This document shows, one piece after another, positions 24,099 through 33,599 of a DNA stretch of 64,000 bases. The notes under the pieces are model-generated. The model was not told where the DNA came from and did no database searches. It worked only from the letters and a program-made list of their open reading frames with translations. The stretch spans positions 3,348,001 through 3,412,000 of the forward strand of contig NZ_CP104003.1 in assembly GCF_025231485.1 (NCBI RefSeq), given 5' to 3'. A program made the translations under genes and the position numbers. This DNA comes from Salinirubellus salinus. GTDB taxonomy: Archaea > Halobacteriota > Halobacteria > Halobacteriales > Haloarculaceae. The stretch's first letter is position 1, and every line of letters starts with the position of its first letter.

Positions 24099-25853
24099 TC
24101 ACAGTGCCGACCGGATGGTCTCGGCTCGCGACTCGCCGACGCCCTTGACGCTCGCCAGTTCCTCGAGGCTCGCGGCTCGCACGCCTTCGACGCTCCCGAA
24201 CCGCCGGAGCAGTCGCTTCCGCAACGCCGGCCCGACGCCCGGCACCTCGTCCAGCGCCGTCTTCACCTCGTCGCGCACCTGCTGGTGGTACTGGACGGCG
24301 AAGCGGTGTGACTCGTCGCGCACCCGCTGGAGCAGGTGGAGGTGTGGGGCGTCGTCCGGCCAGTCTCTGACCCCGTCGGGCGTCACCACGAGCTCCTCCT
24401 GCTTGGCCAGCGCCACCGCGGGCACGTCCCAGCCAACCTCGTCCAGCGCGTCCAGCGCGGCGCCGAGTTGCCCCTCGCCGCCGTCGATCAGGAGGAGGTC
24501 GGGGTCCGACCGGTCGTCTCTACCCTCGACGGCCCGCAGGGCGCGCCACCGGACCAGCTGGCGCATGTTGGCGTAGTCGTCGTTCTCGTCGGTGAGGCGT
24601 CGCCGCCGGTAGCCGGACTTCTCGGCGCTCCCGCCGACGAAACAGACGTTCGAGCCCACCGCCGCCTTCCCCTGCGCGTGGCTCACGTCGAACCCCTCGA
24701 TACGCTCGGGACGCCGCGGGAGCGACAGGGCGTCGCGCAGGGCGGCCGTCGCGTCGTCGCGGCCGGTCCGCCGGCGGGCGTTCTTGAGCGCGAGGTCGAC
24801 CAGCGTGGCCTCGCGGCCCGCCCCCGGCACCCGGACCGCGACTCCGGCCGCCTCCAGCCACGCGACCACGTCCGGGTCGTCCGGACGCTCGCTGAGGAGC
24901 ACGGCGTCCGGGAGTTCCCGCTCGGCGTAGTACTGGACGAGGAACGCGGAGAGGACCTCGGCCACCCGTCCGGACTCCCCCGCTCCTTCACTCCCGTCGG
25001 GGGCGTCGACCCGGTGGCGCTCCCGGTCGACCAGCTGCCCTCGGTCGCTCCGCAGGCGGGCGACCGTCGCCCGGTTCCCCTCGACGACGGCCGCCAGCAC
25101 GTCCACCGCCCGCTCGTCCCGCGCGGAGACGGCCTCGCCGCCGCCGCCGTGGAACGACTCGACGACCTCGAGCCGGTCGCGGAGGTTCGCGGCTCGCTCG
25201 AACTCCTGTGCCTGCGCCGCTCGCTCCATCTCCCGGCGCAGCGGGTCGGACAGGACGCCCGTCTCGCCCTCGAAGAACCGCTTCACGGACTGCACGTCGC
25301 CGTCGTAGCCCGCCTCGTCGATCTCCCCGACGCACGGCGCGGTGCAGAGTCCCACCTCGAAGTCGAGGCAGGGCCGGTCCCGGTTGGCGAACTTGTGGTC
25401 CGAGCACCCGCGTAGGCCGTAGGTCTCGCGCAGGGCCTTGACGACCACGTCGAGGTCGCCCTTGCTCGTGAACGGGCCGTAGACCGTCGCGCCGTCGTTC
25501 GGGTCGCGGGTCACCTCGATACGCGGGAAGGTGCGGTCCGTGAGTTGCACGAGCGGGTAGGACTTGTCGTCCTTCAGCCGGACGTTGTAGCGCGGCTGGT
25601 GGCGCTTGATCAGGTTCGCCTCCAGCAACAGCGCCTGCGTCTCCGTGTCCGTCACCGCGAAGTCGACCCGGGTGGCGCCCTCGACCATCCGACGGATGCG
25701 CTCGCTCCGCGGGTCGGCGTACGAGCGCACTCTGTCTCGCAGTTCGACGGCCTTCCCGACGTAGAGCACCGTGCCGTCGTCCTGCTCGAACTGGTAGACA
25801 CCCGGCTCCCGGGGGAGGTCGGCGGCGGCGTCGCGGACGTCGGCGGGGTGCAT
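24099..25853 (-). CDS. uvrC: Excinuclease ABC subunit C (UvrC)
   Basis: 584 aa, full length. The N-terminal GIY-YIG nuclease ([25 protein letters not shown] pattern, residues 18-45) makes the 3' incision. A Cys-containing segment ([15 protein letters not shown]) and the UVR domain follow. The C-terminal RNase H-like nuclease is marked by [15 protein letters not shown], with a tandem helix-hairpin-helix ([25 protein letters not shown]) at the end. It acts with UvrA and UvrB in nucleotide excision repair, which haloarchaea acquired from bacteria. Start at the ATG at 25853. Confidence 0.97.
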   Translation of the reverse strand: MHPADVRDAAADLPREPGVYQFEQDDGTVLYVGKAVELRDRVRSYADPRSERIRRMVEGATRVDFAVTDTETQALLLEANLIKRHQPRYNVRLKDDKSYPLVQLTDRTFPRIEVTRDPNDGATVYGPFTSKGDLDVVVKALRETYGLRGCSDHKFANRDRPCLDFEVGLCTAPCVGEIDEAGYDGDVQSVKRFFEGETGVLSDPLRREMERAAQAQEFERAANLRDRLEVVESFHGGGGEAVSARDERAVDVLAAVVEGNRATVARLRSDRGQLVDRERHRVDAPDGSEGAGESGRVAEVLSAFLVQYYAERELPDAVLLSERPDDPDVVAWLEAAGVAVRVPGAGREATLVDLALKNARRRTGRDDATAALRDALSLPRRPERIEGFDVSHAQGKAAVGSNVCFVGGSAEKSGYRRRRLTDENDDYANMRQLVRWRALRAVEGRDDRSDPDLLLIDGGEGQLGAALDALDEVGWDVPAVALAKQEELVVTPDGVRDWPDDAPHLHLLQRVRDESHRFAVQYHQQVRDEVKTALDEVPGVGPALRKRLLRRFGSVEGVRAASLEELASVKGVGESRAETIRSAL

Positions 25854-25925
25854 TCGCGTGTCTGTCCCGTGTTGGCGTCGCGTGGGAAAGAGCGTGACGT
25901 GTCGGAGTGGTCGCGGTCGGCGCCC

Positions 25926-26633
25926 TCAGTCCCCCGCCGGCGCCCGCCCGGCCCGCACCTCCTCGACGTAGTTCACGAACTCGTCGAACACCGTCTTCGA
26001 CTCGCAGGCCGCGTCGTACGCCTCGTCCGTGATGCCCGACAGCACCGCCGCCAGCTGCTCGTCCGGCACCGACCCCTCCTTCCCCTGCGCGACGAGCTCG
26101 GCCGTCTCCTTGTCGTACTCCGGGTGCGCCTGCACGCCGAAGACGTGGCCCGCCCGGAAGCCGTGGACGCCGTAGTCGTTCTCGGCGACCAGTTCCGCCC
26201 CCGGCGGCAGTTCGGTGACGGCGTCGGAGTGCGTGACGAAGACGGAGAACGACTCACCGACGCCCGAGAGCACGGGCGTCCCGGCAGTCTTGCGCACCTC
26301 GCGGTAGCCCAGTTCGTACTCGCCCATGTCCTCGACGGTCCCCCCGAGGACGTCCGCGAGGAGCTGGTGGCCGAAACAGATGCCCAGGGCCGGCAGGTCG
26401 CGGTCGATCGCCTCGCGCACCCACGCCTTCGTCTCGGGGAGCCACGGCTCGTCCCAGTAGACCGACGAGCGAGAGCCGGTGACGACGAACCCGTCCACGT
26501 CGAACGTGTCGGGGTACTGCTCCTCGGTGAGGGTGAACTCCACGAGGTCGGCGGGGAGTTCCCGACGGAAGTTCCGCCGGGTGTGGTGTATCTCGTGGGA
26601 GGCGTTCAGCAGGGCGAGACGTGGCCGGTCCAT
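25926..26633 (-). CDS. Class I glutamine amidotransferase (GMP synthase-like)
   Basis: 235 aa from the ATG at 26633 (MDRPRLALLN). The nucleophile elbow GICFGHQ contains the catalytic Cys, and QAHPEYD holds the catalytic His, giving an intact GATase-1 domain. It is unfused and not next to an acceptor synthase, so it belongs to the stand-alone GMP synthase-like amidotransferase group that hydrolyses gamma-glutamyl bonds or glutamine. The substrate is uncertain. Confidence 0.88.
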   Translation of the reverse strand: MDRPRLALLNASHEIHHTRRNFRRELPADLVEFTLTEEQYPDTFDVDGFVVTGSRSSVYWDEPWLPETKAWVREAIDRDLPALGICFGHQLLADVLGGTVEDMGEYELGYREVRKTAGTPVLSGVGESFSVFVTHSDAVTELPPGAELVAENDYGVHGFRAGHVFGVQAHPEYDKETAELVAQGKEGSVPDEQLAAVLSGITDEAYDAACESKTVFDEFVNYVEEVRAGRAPAGD

Positions 26634-26673
26634 ACGGACGGTTGCGCCCTCGTCGGGATGTGGGTTTCGGGCC

Positions 26674-27252
26674 TCAGCGACGCCGGCCACCCTCCCGCTC
26701 CCGGAACGCGCGGGCCGCCCGTGCGGCCTCCTTCGCCACCCGGAGCGGCTCCGGTCGGCCGCCCTCGTGGGTGAACGCCCGGACCGCTTCGTGTGCCTCG
26801 TCGTCGGAACACCCCACCGCGCGGACGAACAGCGTCTCGCCGTCGACATGGAGTCGGGTCCGGGGTGGCTGTCGCTCGAACGTCGCGCGACGCTCGGCGA
26901 GTGCGTCGCCGGATAACTCCCGCTCGAGCGCCGCGGAGAGCGACTCGTCGCTGGCCTCGAAGGTGACCGCCAGCACGGGCCGGTCCAGTCGCTCGCCGAG
27001 ACTGCGAATATCGAGAACGTTGAACCACGCGGGTGCGATACCCGCGAGGAGCAGCCAGCGTACGTCCGGCCGGTCGAGTCGCGTCCAGAGGTCGCCGACG
27101 GCGGCCGTCGAATCGGTGCCACCGACGGTGCAGGTGCCGAACTCGAACGCCTCGACCGCCCGGTCGGCCCGGACCACCGCGCCCCCGAGCGTGCTTCGGG
27201 GACCGTCGCCGAACGACTCGGCGACGCCGAGAGCGCGCGTGCCGGGCTTCAC
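26674..27252 (-). CDS. DUF99 family protein (endonuclease V-like)
   Basis: 192 aa matching the archaeal DUF99 pattern: start KPGTRALGVAESFG, middle VRWLLLAGIAPAWFNVLDI and LDRPVLAVTFEASDE. The family has an RNase H-like fold related to endonuclease V, but its biochemical role is not established. Position 41 bp upstream of the amidotransferase on the same strand suggests cotranscription. Confidence 0.85.
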   Translation of the reverse strand: MKPGTRALGVAESFGDGPRSTLGGAVVRADRAVEAFEFGTCTVGGTDSTAAVGDLWTRLDRPDVRWLLLAGIAPAWFNVLDIRSLGERLDRPVLAVTFEASDESLSAALERELSGDALAERRATFERQPPRTRLHVDGETLFVRAVGCSDDEAHEAVRAFTHEGGRPEPLRVAKEAARAARAFREREGGRRR

Positions 27253-27261
27253 GTCACCGCC

Positions 27262-27462
27262 TCACTCGGCCTCTCGTTCGCCCTGTCTGTCCTTGATGTC
27301 CGAGAGCTGGTCGAGCAGGTCGTCGCTCGTCGTCTCGCCGAACTCGTACTCGACGGCTCCCTCGTGCTCGTGTTCGGCCGTGTTGACCGCGTCCGAGTCC
27401 TCGAGGTCGGTGTCCATCGATTGATTCTCCTGTTCGGATTCGTCGTAGCTCCCGAAGCCCAT
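27262..27462 (-). CDS. DUF5786 family small acidic protein
   Basis: 66 aa, highly acidic, starting MGFGSYDESEQ, which I recognise as the hallmark of the haloarchaeal DUF5786 family. It ends nine bases before the DUF99 gene, probably in the same transcript. No function is known. Confidence 0.8.
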   Translation of the reverse strand: MGFGSYDESEQENQSMDTDLEDSDAVNTAEHEHEGAVEYEFGETTSDDLLDQLSDIKDRQGEREAE

Positions 27463-27509
27463 GTACGCCTGAACCTAGCGAATTGTCACGGATAAATCCC
27501 CCGGCGGCC

Positions 27510-28118
27510 TCACTCGGCCAGTTCGATGCGGTCGTCGCCGGTCGGAACCGCACAGATGAACGCCCCCTGCCCCGGCCCGTCGTTGCGGTACCAGTGGACC
27601 GCTCCGGCCGGAATCAGGAGCGAGTCTCCCGCGGACACCTCGTACTCCTCGTCCCCGATGCCGACCGTGTACTCGCCCTCGAGCACGTACTGCTCGTGTT
27701 CGATCTCGTTGGTGTGCCGCGGCACCGTCGCGCCCGGCCCGAGGACGAACCGCCGGATGGCGAGGTTCGGCGCGCCGTCCTCCTCGCCGACGAGGACGCC
27801 CTTTCGCATCCCGTCGGCCGCCTCGACGTCCTCGTAGACCACCTCGTCGGCTCGCCGGACCAGCGGCGCCGGGCCCTCCGTCTCCACCGCCTCGTCACCG
27901 CCGTCGGTCGCGGGTCTCGGGGGTGTCTCCGGCGTCACCGTCTCGTCGCTCACGTCCCCCGCGCGACGCCGGGCGACGACGTACATCCCGCCGGCGAACA
28001 CCGCCAGCACGAGCAGTCCCGGCACGACGGCGGTCACCGGGACCGTCTCCGAGGCGGCCGCCGCGCCGACCGCGACGACACCCAGCACCGCCGGGACCAC
28101 GAGCAGTATCTTCTCCAT
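27510..28118 (-). CDS. Membrane-anchored cupin protein
   Basis: 202 aa from the ATG at 28118 (MEKILLVVP). Two hydrophobic helices at the N-terminus (residues 3-50) precede an acidic linker and a cupin barrel (about 95-200). The metal-binding motifs are RHTNEIEHEQYVLEG (two His and Glu) and GAVHWYRNDG (third His). The cupin probably faces the cytoplasm. Such small cupins bind a metal or small ligand. The reaction is unknown. Confidence 0.8.
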   Translation of the reverse strand: MEKILLVVPAVLGVVAVGAAAASETVPVTAVVPGLLVLAVFAGGMYVVARRRAGDVSDETVTPETPPRPATDGGDEAVETEGPAPLVRRADEVVYEDVEAADGMRKGVLVGEEDGAPNLAIRRFVLGPGATVPRHTNEIEHEQYVLEGEYTVGIGDEEYEVSAGDSLLIPAGAVHWYRNDGPGQGAFICAVPTGDDRIELAE

Positions 28119-28196
28119 GGCACTCGATACGGCCGGCAGCGACAAGAGTGCTCACCCGCCGTGACGCTCAAGCGGGTCCCCCACGAACGGGGCCGC

Positions 28197-28451
28197 GTGC
28201 CCGACCGCTCACCGACGGAGCGCTCCCCCTCCGAGCGCGACCGACCGACCGGCCGCGAGGCGCTTCGCGGGGCGCTCGCCGACTGGCCACGACACGGTGC
28301 CGCGCTCGTCGTCGCGCTCTCGGCCGTCGCCGTCGCCCTCCTCGTCGACACGCCGAGCGCGCGCTACGGCGCCGGGCTCATCGTCTTCTCGGTCTGGATG
28401 GCGTGGTTCGTCCTCACGGCCATCGCGTTCGTTGAGCGGGCGCGGTTCTGA
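28197..28451 (+). CDS. Small two-helix membrane protein
   Basis: 84 aa from a GTG at 28197. A basic/acidic N-terminal 30 residues precedes two hydrophobic helices (ALVVALSAVAVALLV and AGLIVFSVWMAWFVLTAIAF) separated by a short loop, ending ERARF. The strong membrane pattern supports coding, but the start is uncertain. It lies between the convergent cupin and ATPase genes. Confidence 0.55.
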   Translation: MPDRSPTERSPSERDRPTGREALRGALADWPRHGAALVVALSAVAVALLVDTPSARYGAGLIVFSVWMAWFVLTAIAFVERARF

Positions 28452-28469
28452 CGCCGAGCGGTCTCCGTC

Positions 28470-31067
28470 CTACGCCCCGGCCTCGGTCTCGGCCGCCGTC
28501 TCGGGCGCCGCCGCCCGGACGCGCGAGAGCCGCATCGCGTTGCCCGTGACCCCGACGGTCATCCCGGCGTCGCCGGCGAGCACCGCCAGCCAGATGGGGA
28601 CGTAGCCGAACGGGACCGCGAGCGCGAGCCCGGCCTTCACCAGCAGGCTGGCACCGACGTTCTGTCGGATGACGCCGTTGGCCCGCCCGGAGAGGTCGTA
28701 GAGGTACGGGAGCTTCGAGAGGTCGTCGCCCATCAGCGCCACGTCCGCGGTCTCCAGCGCGGTGTCGGTGCCCGCGGCCCCCATCGCGATACCGACGGTC
28801 GCCGTCGCCATCGCGGGCGCGTCGTTGATGCCGTCGCCGACCATCGCCACGCCGCCCTCGTACTCGGCCACGAGCTCCTCGACGGCCGCGACCTTGTCGT
28901 CCGGGAGCAGTTCGGCGCGGTAGTCGTCGACACCCACCTCGTGGGCGATGGCGGCGGCGGTCCGCTCGTTGTCGCCGGTGAGCATCACCGTCCGCTCGAC
29001 GCCGAGGTCGCGCAGACGCTCGACGGCCCAGCGCGCCTCCGGCCGGACCTCGTCGGCTACGGCGACCAGCCCCTCCAGTTCGTCCTCCGTCCCGACGAGG
29101 ACGACGGTCTTGCCCTGCGACTGGAGCTCGGGGACCGTCTCGGAGAGCAGGTCGAGACAGCCGTGGCGCTCGCAGAGCTGCCGGCTCGTCCGCGTGACAC
29201 TGCCCCCGTCGGTCGTCGCGTGGACGTGCGAGAGGTCGAAGCCGAGTTCCTCGAACAGCCCGGGCTTGCCCGCGTAGTGTGGCGTCCCGTCGAGCGTGGC
29301 CCGGACGCCCTTGCCGGTGATGCTCTCGAAGGCCGACACCGACCGGTCGCCGACGCCGCGCGCCTCGGCCCGGCCGACGATGGCCTGTCCGATTGGGTGT
29401 TCGCTGCGCTTCTCCAGCCCCCGGGCACACCGGAGGACGTCCGCCTCCGTGTTGCCGTTGAGCGGGACCACGTCGGTCACGGTGAGTTCCCCCTTCGTGA
29501 GCGTCCCCGTCTTGTCGAACGCGACGACGTCGACGGCACCCATCGCCTCGAGGTGCGAGCCGCCCTTGACGAGCACGCCGTTCTTCGCGGCACTGGTCAC
29601 GCCCGAGACGACCGAGACGGGCGTCGAGATGACGAACGCGCAGGGACAGGCCAGCACGAGCAGCGTCAGCCCGTAGACGACGGCCTCGGAGACCGTCACG
29701 CCGAGCACGGCCGGGCTCCCGAGCGTGACGAGGACCGCGAACGCGACGACCGCCGGCGTGTAGTAGGCGGCGAACCGCTCGACGAACTGCTCGCGCTCGG
29801 TCTGGTTCGCCTGAGCGTCCTCGACCATCTCGACGATGCGCGAGAGAGTGTCCTCGCCCGCCGCGGAGGTGACCTGCACCTCGAGGTAGCCCGCCTCGTT
29901 GATGGTGCCGGCGAACACCTCGTCGCCGACGGTCTTGTCGACGGGCACGGACTCGCCGGTGATGGGTGCCTGGTTCACCGCGCTCTCGCCGTCGACCACC
30001 TCGCCGTCCATCGGCACCTTCTCGCCGGGCCGCACGAGGACCACCTCGCCGACCGACACCTCCTCGACCGGGACGGTCACCGTCTCCCCCTCGCGGCGGA
30101 CCGTCGCCTCGTCCGGTGAGAGGTCGACGAGCTCCTGCAGCGAGTCGCGCGCACGGTCCATCGAGGCCCGCTCCAGAAGTTCGGCGAAACTGAACAGCAC
30201 CGCGAGCGTCGCGGCCTCGAAGTAGAGCCCCTCGCCGAACGCGAGGCTCGCGGCCAGCGCGCCGAGGATGGCGACGCTCATCAGGAAGTCGATGTCGAGG
30301 TTCAGACCCTTCGCCGAGTAGTAGCCGTTCCGCAGGATGGCCCGGCCACCGACCACGACGGCGACGAGGAACAGCACGTCCGCGACGAACAGCGACTCCC
30401 CGAGGACGGCCCCGACCTGCGGGTTCGTGCCGAGGGCGAACTCGAAGAGGAGGCCACCGGCGAGGAAGACGGCGCTGACGCCCGTCTCGAGCGCTCGTCG
30501 GCTCCGCCAGACGCCACCGCTCGCGCTCCCGTGGTCGTCGCCGTGCTCGCCGTCCCCACCCGGTCCGTCACGGCCGACGACCTCGTAGCCCGCGTCCTCG
30601 ATGCCACGGACGACAGCGGCCTCGGTGGTCCGGTCGGAATCGTAGTGTACGACGACCCGGCCGGTCGTCGGCTGGGTCTCGTAGGACGTGACGCCGTCGA
30701 CCCGGTCCAGCCCCGTCTCGACCTTTCCCGCACAGGTGGCACAGTCCATGTCGGGGACCGTGAGTCGGGCCTCGACCCGCCCGTCGCCACCGGTCGCGCC
30801 CGCACCGGGTCGGTCGACGACCCCGTAGCCCGCCCCCTCGATGGCCTCGACGAGGGCCGTCTCGCTCGTCCGCTCGGGGTCGTAGTGCACGACGACCCGG
30901 CCGGTCGTCGGCATCGTCTCCAGGTCGGTGATGCCGTCGACACGGCGCAGGGCGGTCTCGACCTTCCCGGCGCAGGAGGCACAGTCCATGTCGGGGACAG
31001 AGAGCCGGGCCGTGAGCGCCCGCTCGTCGGGTGGGTCCGACCCGCGGTCCACGTCGGAGGGTTCCAT
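28470..31067 (-). CDS. Zn/Cd-type P1B ATPase with two heavy-metal domains
   Basis: 865 aa. Two N-terminal HMA domains each carry MDCAxC (Cys29/32 and Cys109/112). The core has TGES, the ion-site CPC (LACPCAFVISTPV), the phosphorylation site DKTGTLT, the SEHPIG motif and GDGINDAPA. Lys in the seventh helix (LLVKAGLAL) and Asp in the eighth (LAGDAGMTV) match the ZntA/CadA set rather than the Asn/Tyr/Met/Ser set of copper pumps. Export of Zn2+, Cd2+ or Pb2+ with ATP is therefore predicted. A cytoplasmic metal-sensor gene is not adjacent. Confidence 0.92.
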   Translation of the reverse strand: MEPSDVDRGSDPPDERALTARLSVPDMDCASCAGKVETALRRVDGITDLETMPTTGRVVVHYDPERTSETALVEAIEGAGYGVVDRPGAGATGGDGRVEARLTVPDMDCATCAGKVETGLDRVDGVTSYETQPTTGRVVVHYDSDRTTEAAVVRGIEDAGYEVVGRDGPGGDGEHGDDHGSASGGVWRSRRALETGVSAVFLAGGLLFEFALGTNPQVGAVLGESLFVADVLFLVAVVVGGRAILRNGYYSAKGLNLDIDFLMSVAILGALAASLAFGEGLYFEAATLAVLFSFAELLERASMDRARDSLQELVDLSPDEATVRREGETVTVPVEEVSVGEVVLVRPGEKVPMDGEVVDGESAVNQAPITGESVPVDKTVGDEVFAGTINEAGYLEVQVTSAAGEDTLSRIVEMVEDAQANQTEREQFVERFAAYYTPAVVAFAVLVTLGSPAVLGVTVSEAVVYGLTLLVLACPCAFVISTPVSVVSGVTSAAKNGVLVKGGSHLEAMGAVDVVAFDKTGTLTKGELTVTDVVPLNGNTEADVLRCARGLEKRSEHPIGQAIVGRAEARGVGDRSVSAFESITGKGVRATLDGTPHYAGKPGLFEELGFDLSHVHATTDGGSVTRTSRQLCERHGCLDLLSETVPELQSQGKTVVLVGTEDELEGLVAVADEVRPEARWAVERLRDLGVERTVMLTGDNERTAAAIAHEVGVDDYRAELLPDDKVAAVEELVAEYEGGVAMVGDGINDAPAMATATVGIAMGAAGTDTALETADVALMGDDLSKLPYLYDLSGRANGVIRQNVGASLLVKAGLALAVPFGYVPIWLAVLAGDAGMTVGVTGNAMRLSRVRAAAPETAAETEAGA

Positions 31068-31287
31068 TATCGAAGACTAGTCGACGACGGATTGTGAACC
31101 TAACTGCTACAGACGCTCGCTCTGATCACACGTTCTAGTATCGAACACCGAATGGATTAATAACTCGTGTCGGGTGTGCGACCGATCCGCTCGACCGCAC
31201 GGTCCCCCTCGGTGTCCCACTCCCGACAGGGGACGACACCGCAGCGCGAGCGCCCCCGGCAGCGCTCGTCCGGACGCCCGGACGCGC

Positions 31288-31689
31288 CTACTCGTCCTCG
31301 GTACGGGCGCGGACGACACACCCGAGCGCCGCCAGTCGCTCGGTCGCCGCCGCCAGGTCCGCCGCCTGTACCAGCAGGTGGTCGGTCGAGTACGCCGAGA
31401 GGGCGAACACCGATACCCCTGCCTCGGCGAGTTCGCCCGCCACCACGGCGAGGAAGCCGACGAGGTCGAACGGCAGGACGACGTCGAAGGTGAGCCGGCG
31501 CCAGCCGCGTTCGACCGCGAGCGTGTCGAACGACCCGACCCGCTCCTCCTCGACCACGACCGTCGTCTCGCGCTCGTCGCGCACGACGGCGAACGTGTCG
31601 ACGTCGGGCACGGCCTCGACCTGCGCGACCGCGTAGCGCGTCGTCGGCACGTGCACGGTCGTCCCCTCGAGGAACTCGCTGGGGTCCAT
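31288..31689 (-). CDS. ACT domain protein
   Basis: 133 aa with the two-part ACT pattern of the CASTOR/DUF family: an N-terminal beta-rich half (TRYAVAQVEAVPDVDTFAVVRDERETTVVVEEE) and a C-terminal ACT-like half (RLTFDVVLPFDLVGFLAVVAGELAEAGVSVFALSAYSTDHLLV pattern). ACT domains bind amino acids and regulate enzymes or transcription. There is no fused catalytic domain. Ligand unknown. Confidence 0.82.
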   Translation of the reverse strand: MDPSEFLEGTTVHVPTTRYAVAQVEAVPDVDTFAVVRDERETTVVVEEERVGSFDTLAVERGWRRLTFDVVLPFDLVGFLAVVAGELAEAGVSVFALSAYSTDHLLVQAADLAAATERLAALGCVVRARTEDE

Positions 31690-31748
31690 ACGCCGGCTTC
31701 GCTCGCGGCCGACAAGAAGACCGGCCCGGGAGTGGGTCAGTGGCCCGC

Positions 31749-32306
31749 TCAGTCCAGCTCGCGGAGCGCATCGTCGGCGAGGTATCGCGCGAGGGTGTCC
31801 GCGTCCCGCTCGAGCGTCAGCAGGTGTCCGCGCAGGAGGTCGTTCGTCCCGGTGTCGCCGAGGCGGTCCGCCAGCGCGACGTGCTCCCGGAACTGCACAC
31901 AGAGGGTCACGTACCCCTCGTAGTCACGTTCGAGCGAGGACCGGACGTCGTAGCGGTGGGGCGCTTCGATCTCCATCGGCGCGTGCTGTCGCATCCCCAT
32001 CGGTCCGCAGACGGGCACGCCGCCGAGCGCGTGGACCCGGATGGCGAGGTCGTCGGTCACGGCCGTGAGCCGGTCGGCCGCGTCCCGGAGCGTGTCACCG
32101 ACCGGCCCGGCCTCCGCCCCTGTGACCAGCCAGTAGTGCTTTCGCACCTGGTTGAACAGGAGGTAGAGCCCCGAAAGGTCGTCGTTCAGTGCCGCCACCA
32201 GTCGTTCCGCGACCGGCCGGTCGAGGCCGAGCGCGTTCTCGACGACCGTGTCCCACGCCTGCCGGACGTGTCCCGAGTCGACCGGCCGGAGGTGCGGGGT
32301 GCTCAT
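31749..32306 (-). CDS. Dps-like ferritin paralogue lacking ferroxidase ligands (C)
   Basis: 185 aa, last of three overlapping dps-like genes. The four-helix core is clear (LVAALNDDLSGLYLLFNQVRKHYWLVTGAEAG, TDDLAIRVHALGG). Against canonical Dps, the ferroxidase His in KHHW is Tyr (KHYW), the His eleven residues after the Trp is Gly, and the Glu of DEVAER is Ile (DDLAIR). Only the Asp remains. Iron oxidation at the dimer interface is therefore doubtful. It may bind DNA, pack with the canonical subunit or have another role. The start overlaps the stop of the upstream gene (ATGA). Confidence 0.88.
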   Translation of the reverse strand: MSTPHLRPVDSGHVRQAWDTVVENALGLDRPVAERLVAALNDDLSGLYLLFNQVRKHYWLVTGAEAGPVGDTLRDAADRLTAVTDDLAIRVHALGGVPVCGPMGMRQHAPMEIEAPHRYDVRSSLERDYEGYVTLCVQFREHVALADRLGDTGTNDLLRGHLLTLERDADTLARYLADDALRELD

Positions 32307-32893
32307 CGGTCCGTCACCGCCGTGCCCCGGACCAGCGTGTCGTCCGCGAGGAAGCGTCGTATCTCCTCTGCGTCCGCCTCCAGGTCCGCGAGGTGCTCGC
32401 GGAGCTGTGTCGCCGTGGTCGGGTCCCCGCGCGACGCCGCGACGGCGACGTGCTCGCGAATCCCCGCTATCAGCGTCCTGTACCCCTCGAGATCACCCTC
32501 CAGCGAGGTCCGCAGGTCGTAGACGTCCTCGGCCTCGAGGTGGACCGCGGCCCGCTCCTGGATGGTCGGCGGCGTGTTCGGCGGGATGCCACCGAGGTCG
32601 ACGATGCGGACCGCGAGGTCGTCGTTGAGTTCGCGGACCCGGGTGTACGCTCCTTCGAGGAACGCGGCCACCACCTCGTGTTCGGCCCCGCTGGCGACCC
32701 AGTAGTGCTTGCGGAGGAGGTAGAACAGGTTGAACGACCCCGCGTGGTCGACGTGCAACGCGTCGACGACTGCCGCGGCGTCCTCGGGGTCGAGCCTGAC
32801 CGCGTTCCCCTCGACGGTGCCCCACGCCTGTCGGCGCTCACCCGTCTCGGGCTCCCGGACGATGGGGCCCCGTCTCGTCGTCATATGGCTCAC
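32303..32893 (-). CDS. Dps-like ferritin paralogue lacking ferroxidase ligands (B)
   Basis: 196 aa, middle gene of the trio, overlapping both neighbours by 4 bp. The Dps fold is visible (DALHVDHAGSFNLFYLLRKHYWVASGAEHE, NDDLAVRIVDLGGIP). The ligand positions read Tyr (KHYW), Ala (eleven after Trp) and Val (DDLAVR) in place of His, His and Glu, as in the next paralogue. The shared losses suggest the two diverged copies arose from one inactive ancestor. Tight overlap implies coexpression with the canonical subunit. Confidence 0.88.
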   Translation of the reverse strand: MSHMTTRRGPIVREPETGERRQAWGTVEGNAVRLDPEDAAAVVDALHVDHAGSFNLFYLLRKHYWVASGAEHEVVAAFLEGAYTRVRELNDDLAVRIVDLGGIPPNTPPTIQERAAVHLEAEDVYDLRTSLEGDLEGYRTLIAGIREHVAVAASRGDPTTATQLREHLADLEADAEEIRRFLADDTLVRGTAVTDR

Positions 32894-33441
32894 CCCTGTC
32901 GCGCCGCGGACCCGCGAACGAGGGTGTCGTCCGCGAGGTAGTTCCCGACGTCGTCGGCGTCGCCCTCGAGCGTCTCGAGGTACGCGCGAAGGAGTTCGCC
33001 GGACCCGTAGTCGCCGAGCGACTCGACCAGCGAGACGTGCTCGCGGACGAGCTCGATCACGTCACCGTACAGCTCGAGGTCGTTCGTCAGTGTCGTCCGG
33101 ACGCCGTACACGTCCGCTCCCTCGAACTCGACGGGCGCGTGCGCTCCGAGTTCCGCCGGCCCGCTGACGGGGACCCCGCCGAGGGCGACGACCCGCTCGG
33201 CCACCTCGTCGGCGTGCTCCTCTACGTCCTCGGCGGCGTCGCCGAACCAGTCGTGGAGCTGGCCGTACTCCGCTCCCTCGACGGTCCAGTGGTGCTTCCG
33301 GAGCTGGTGGTAGAGCACGTACGCCGCGGCGAGGTCCGCGTTCAGCGCGTCGATGCTCTGCTCGGCCGCTCCCTGGTCAAGACCGATGGTGTTCTTCCGG
33401 ACCGTGCTGGACTCCTGACGGACGGTCTCCCGTGCGCTCAT
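32890..33441 (-). CDS. dpsA: Canonical DpsA ferritin
   Basis: 183 aa from the ATG at 33441 (MSARETVRQE), with TATA 33 bp upstream. The ferroxidase ligands are all present: second His of RKHHW, His of GQLHDWF eleven residues after Trp, and Asp plus Glu of DEVAERV. The family forms a 12-subunit shell that oxidises Fe2+ with H2O2 and stores ferric iron, protecting DNA. Length is typical for haloarchaeal DpsA. First gene of the three-gene operon, so likely the best expressed. Confidence 0.93.
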   Translation of the reverse strand: MSARETVRQESSTVRKNTIGLDQGAAEQSIDALNADLAAAYVLYHQLRKHHWTVEGAEYGQLHDWFGDAAEDVEEHADEVAERVVALGGVPVSGPAELGAHAPVEFEGADVYGVRTTLTNDLELYGDVIELVREHVSLVESLGDYGSGELLRAYLETLEGDADDVGNYLADDTLVRGSAARQG

Positions 33442-33468
33442 CGCCCCGGTACGATGGTCGCCTCGGAG

Positions 33469-33474
33469 ATTATA
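33469..33474 (-). promoter_or_regulatory. TATA box of the dps operon
   Basis: tataat on the minus strand, 33 bp upstream of the dpsA ATG at 33441. Supports that start and a nearly leaderless transcript. Confidence 0.6.
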
Positions 33475-33599
33475 CGTGACGGTTTGTTGCACCTCAGGTG
33501 CTCACGAGGCCGAACTCGGAACCTGCGTCTCGTCGAGCGGGTGGACCGCTTCGAGTCGTGAATGGACGCCCCCGACCGAGACGACGCTCCCCACGCCAC

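Noticed and set aside
28470-31067. Copper-exporting CopA
   Set aside because: CPC and CxxC motifs alone suggest it, but Lys in the seventh and Asp in the eighth membrane helices fit the Zn/Cd group.
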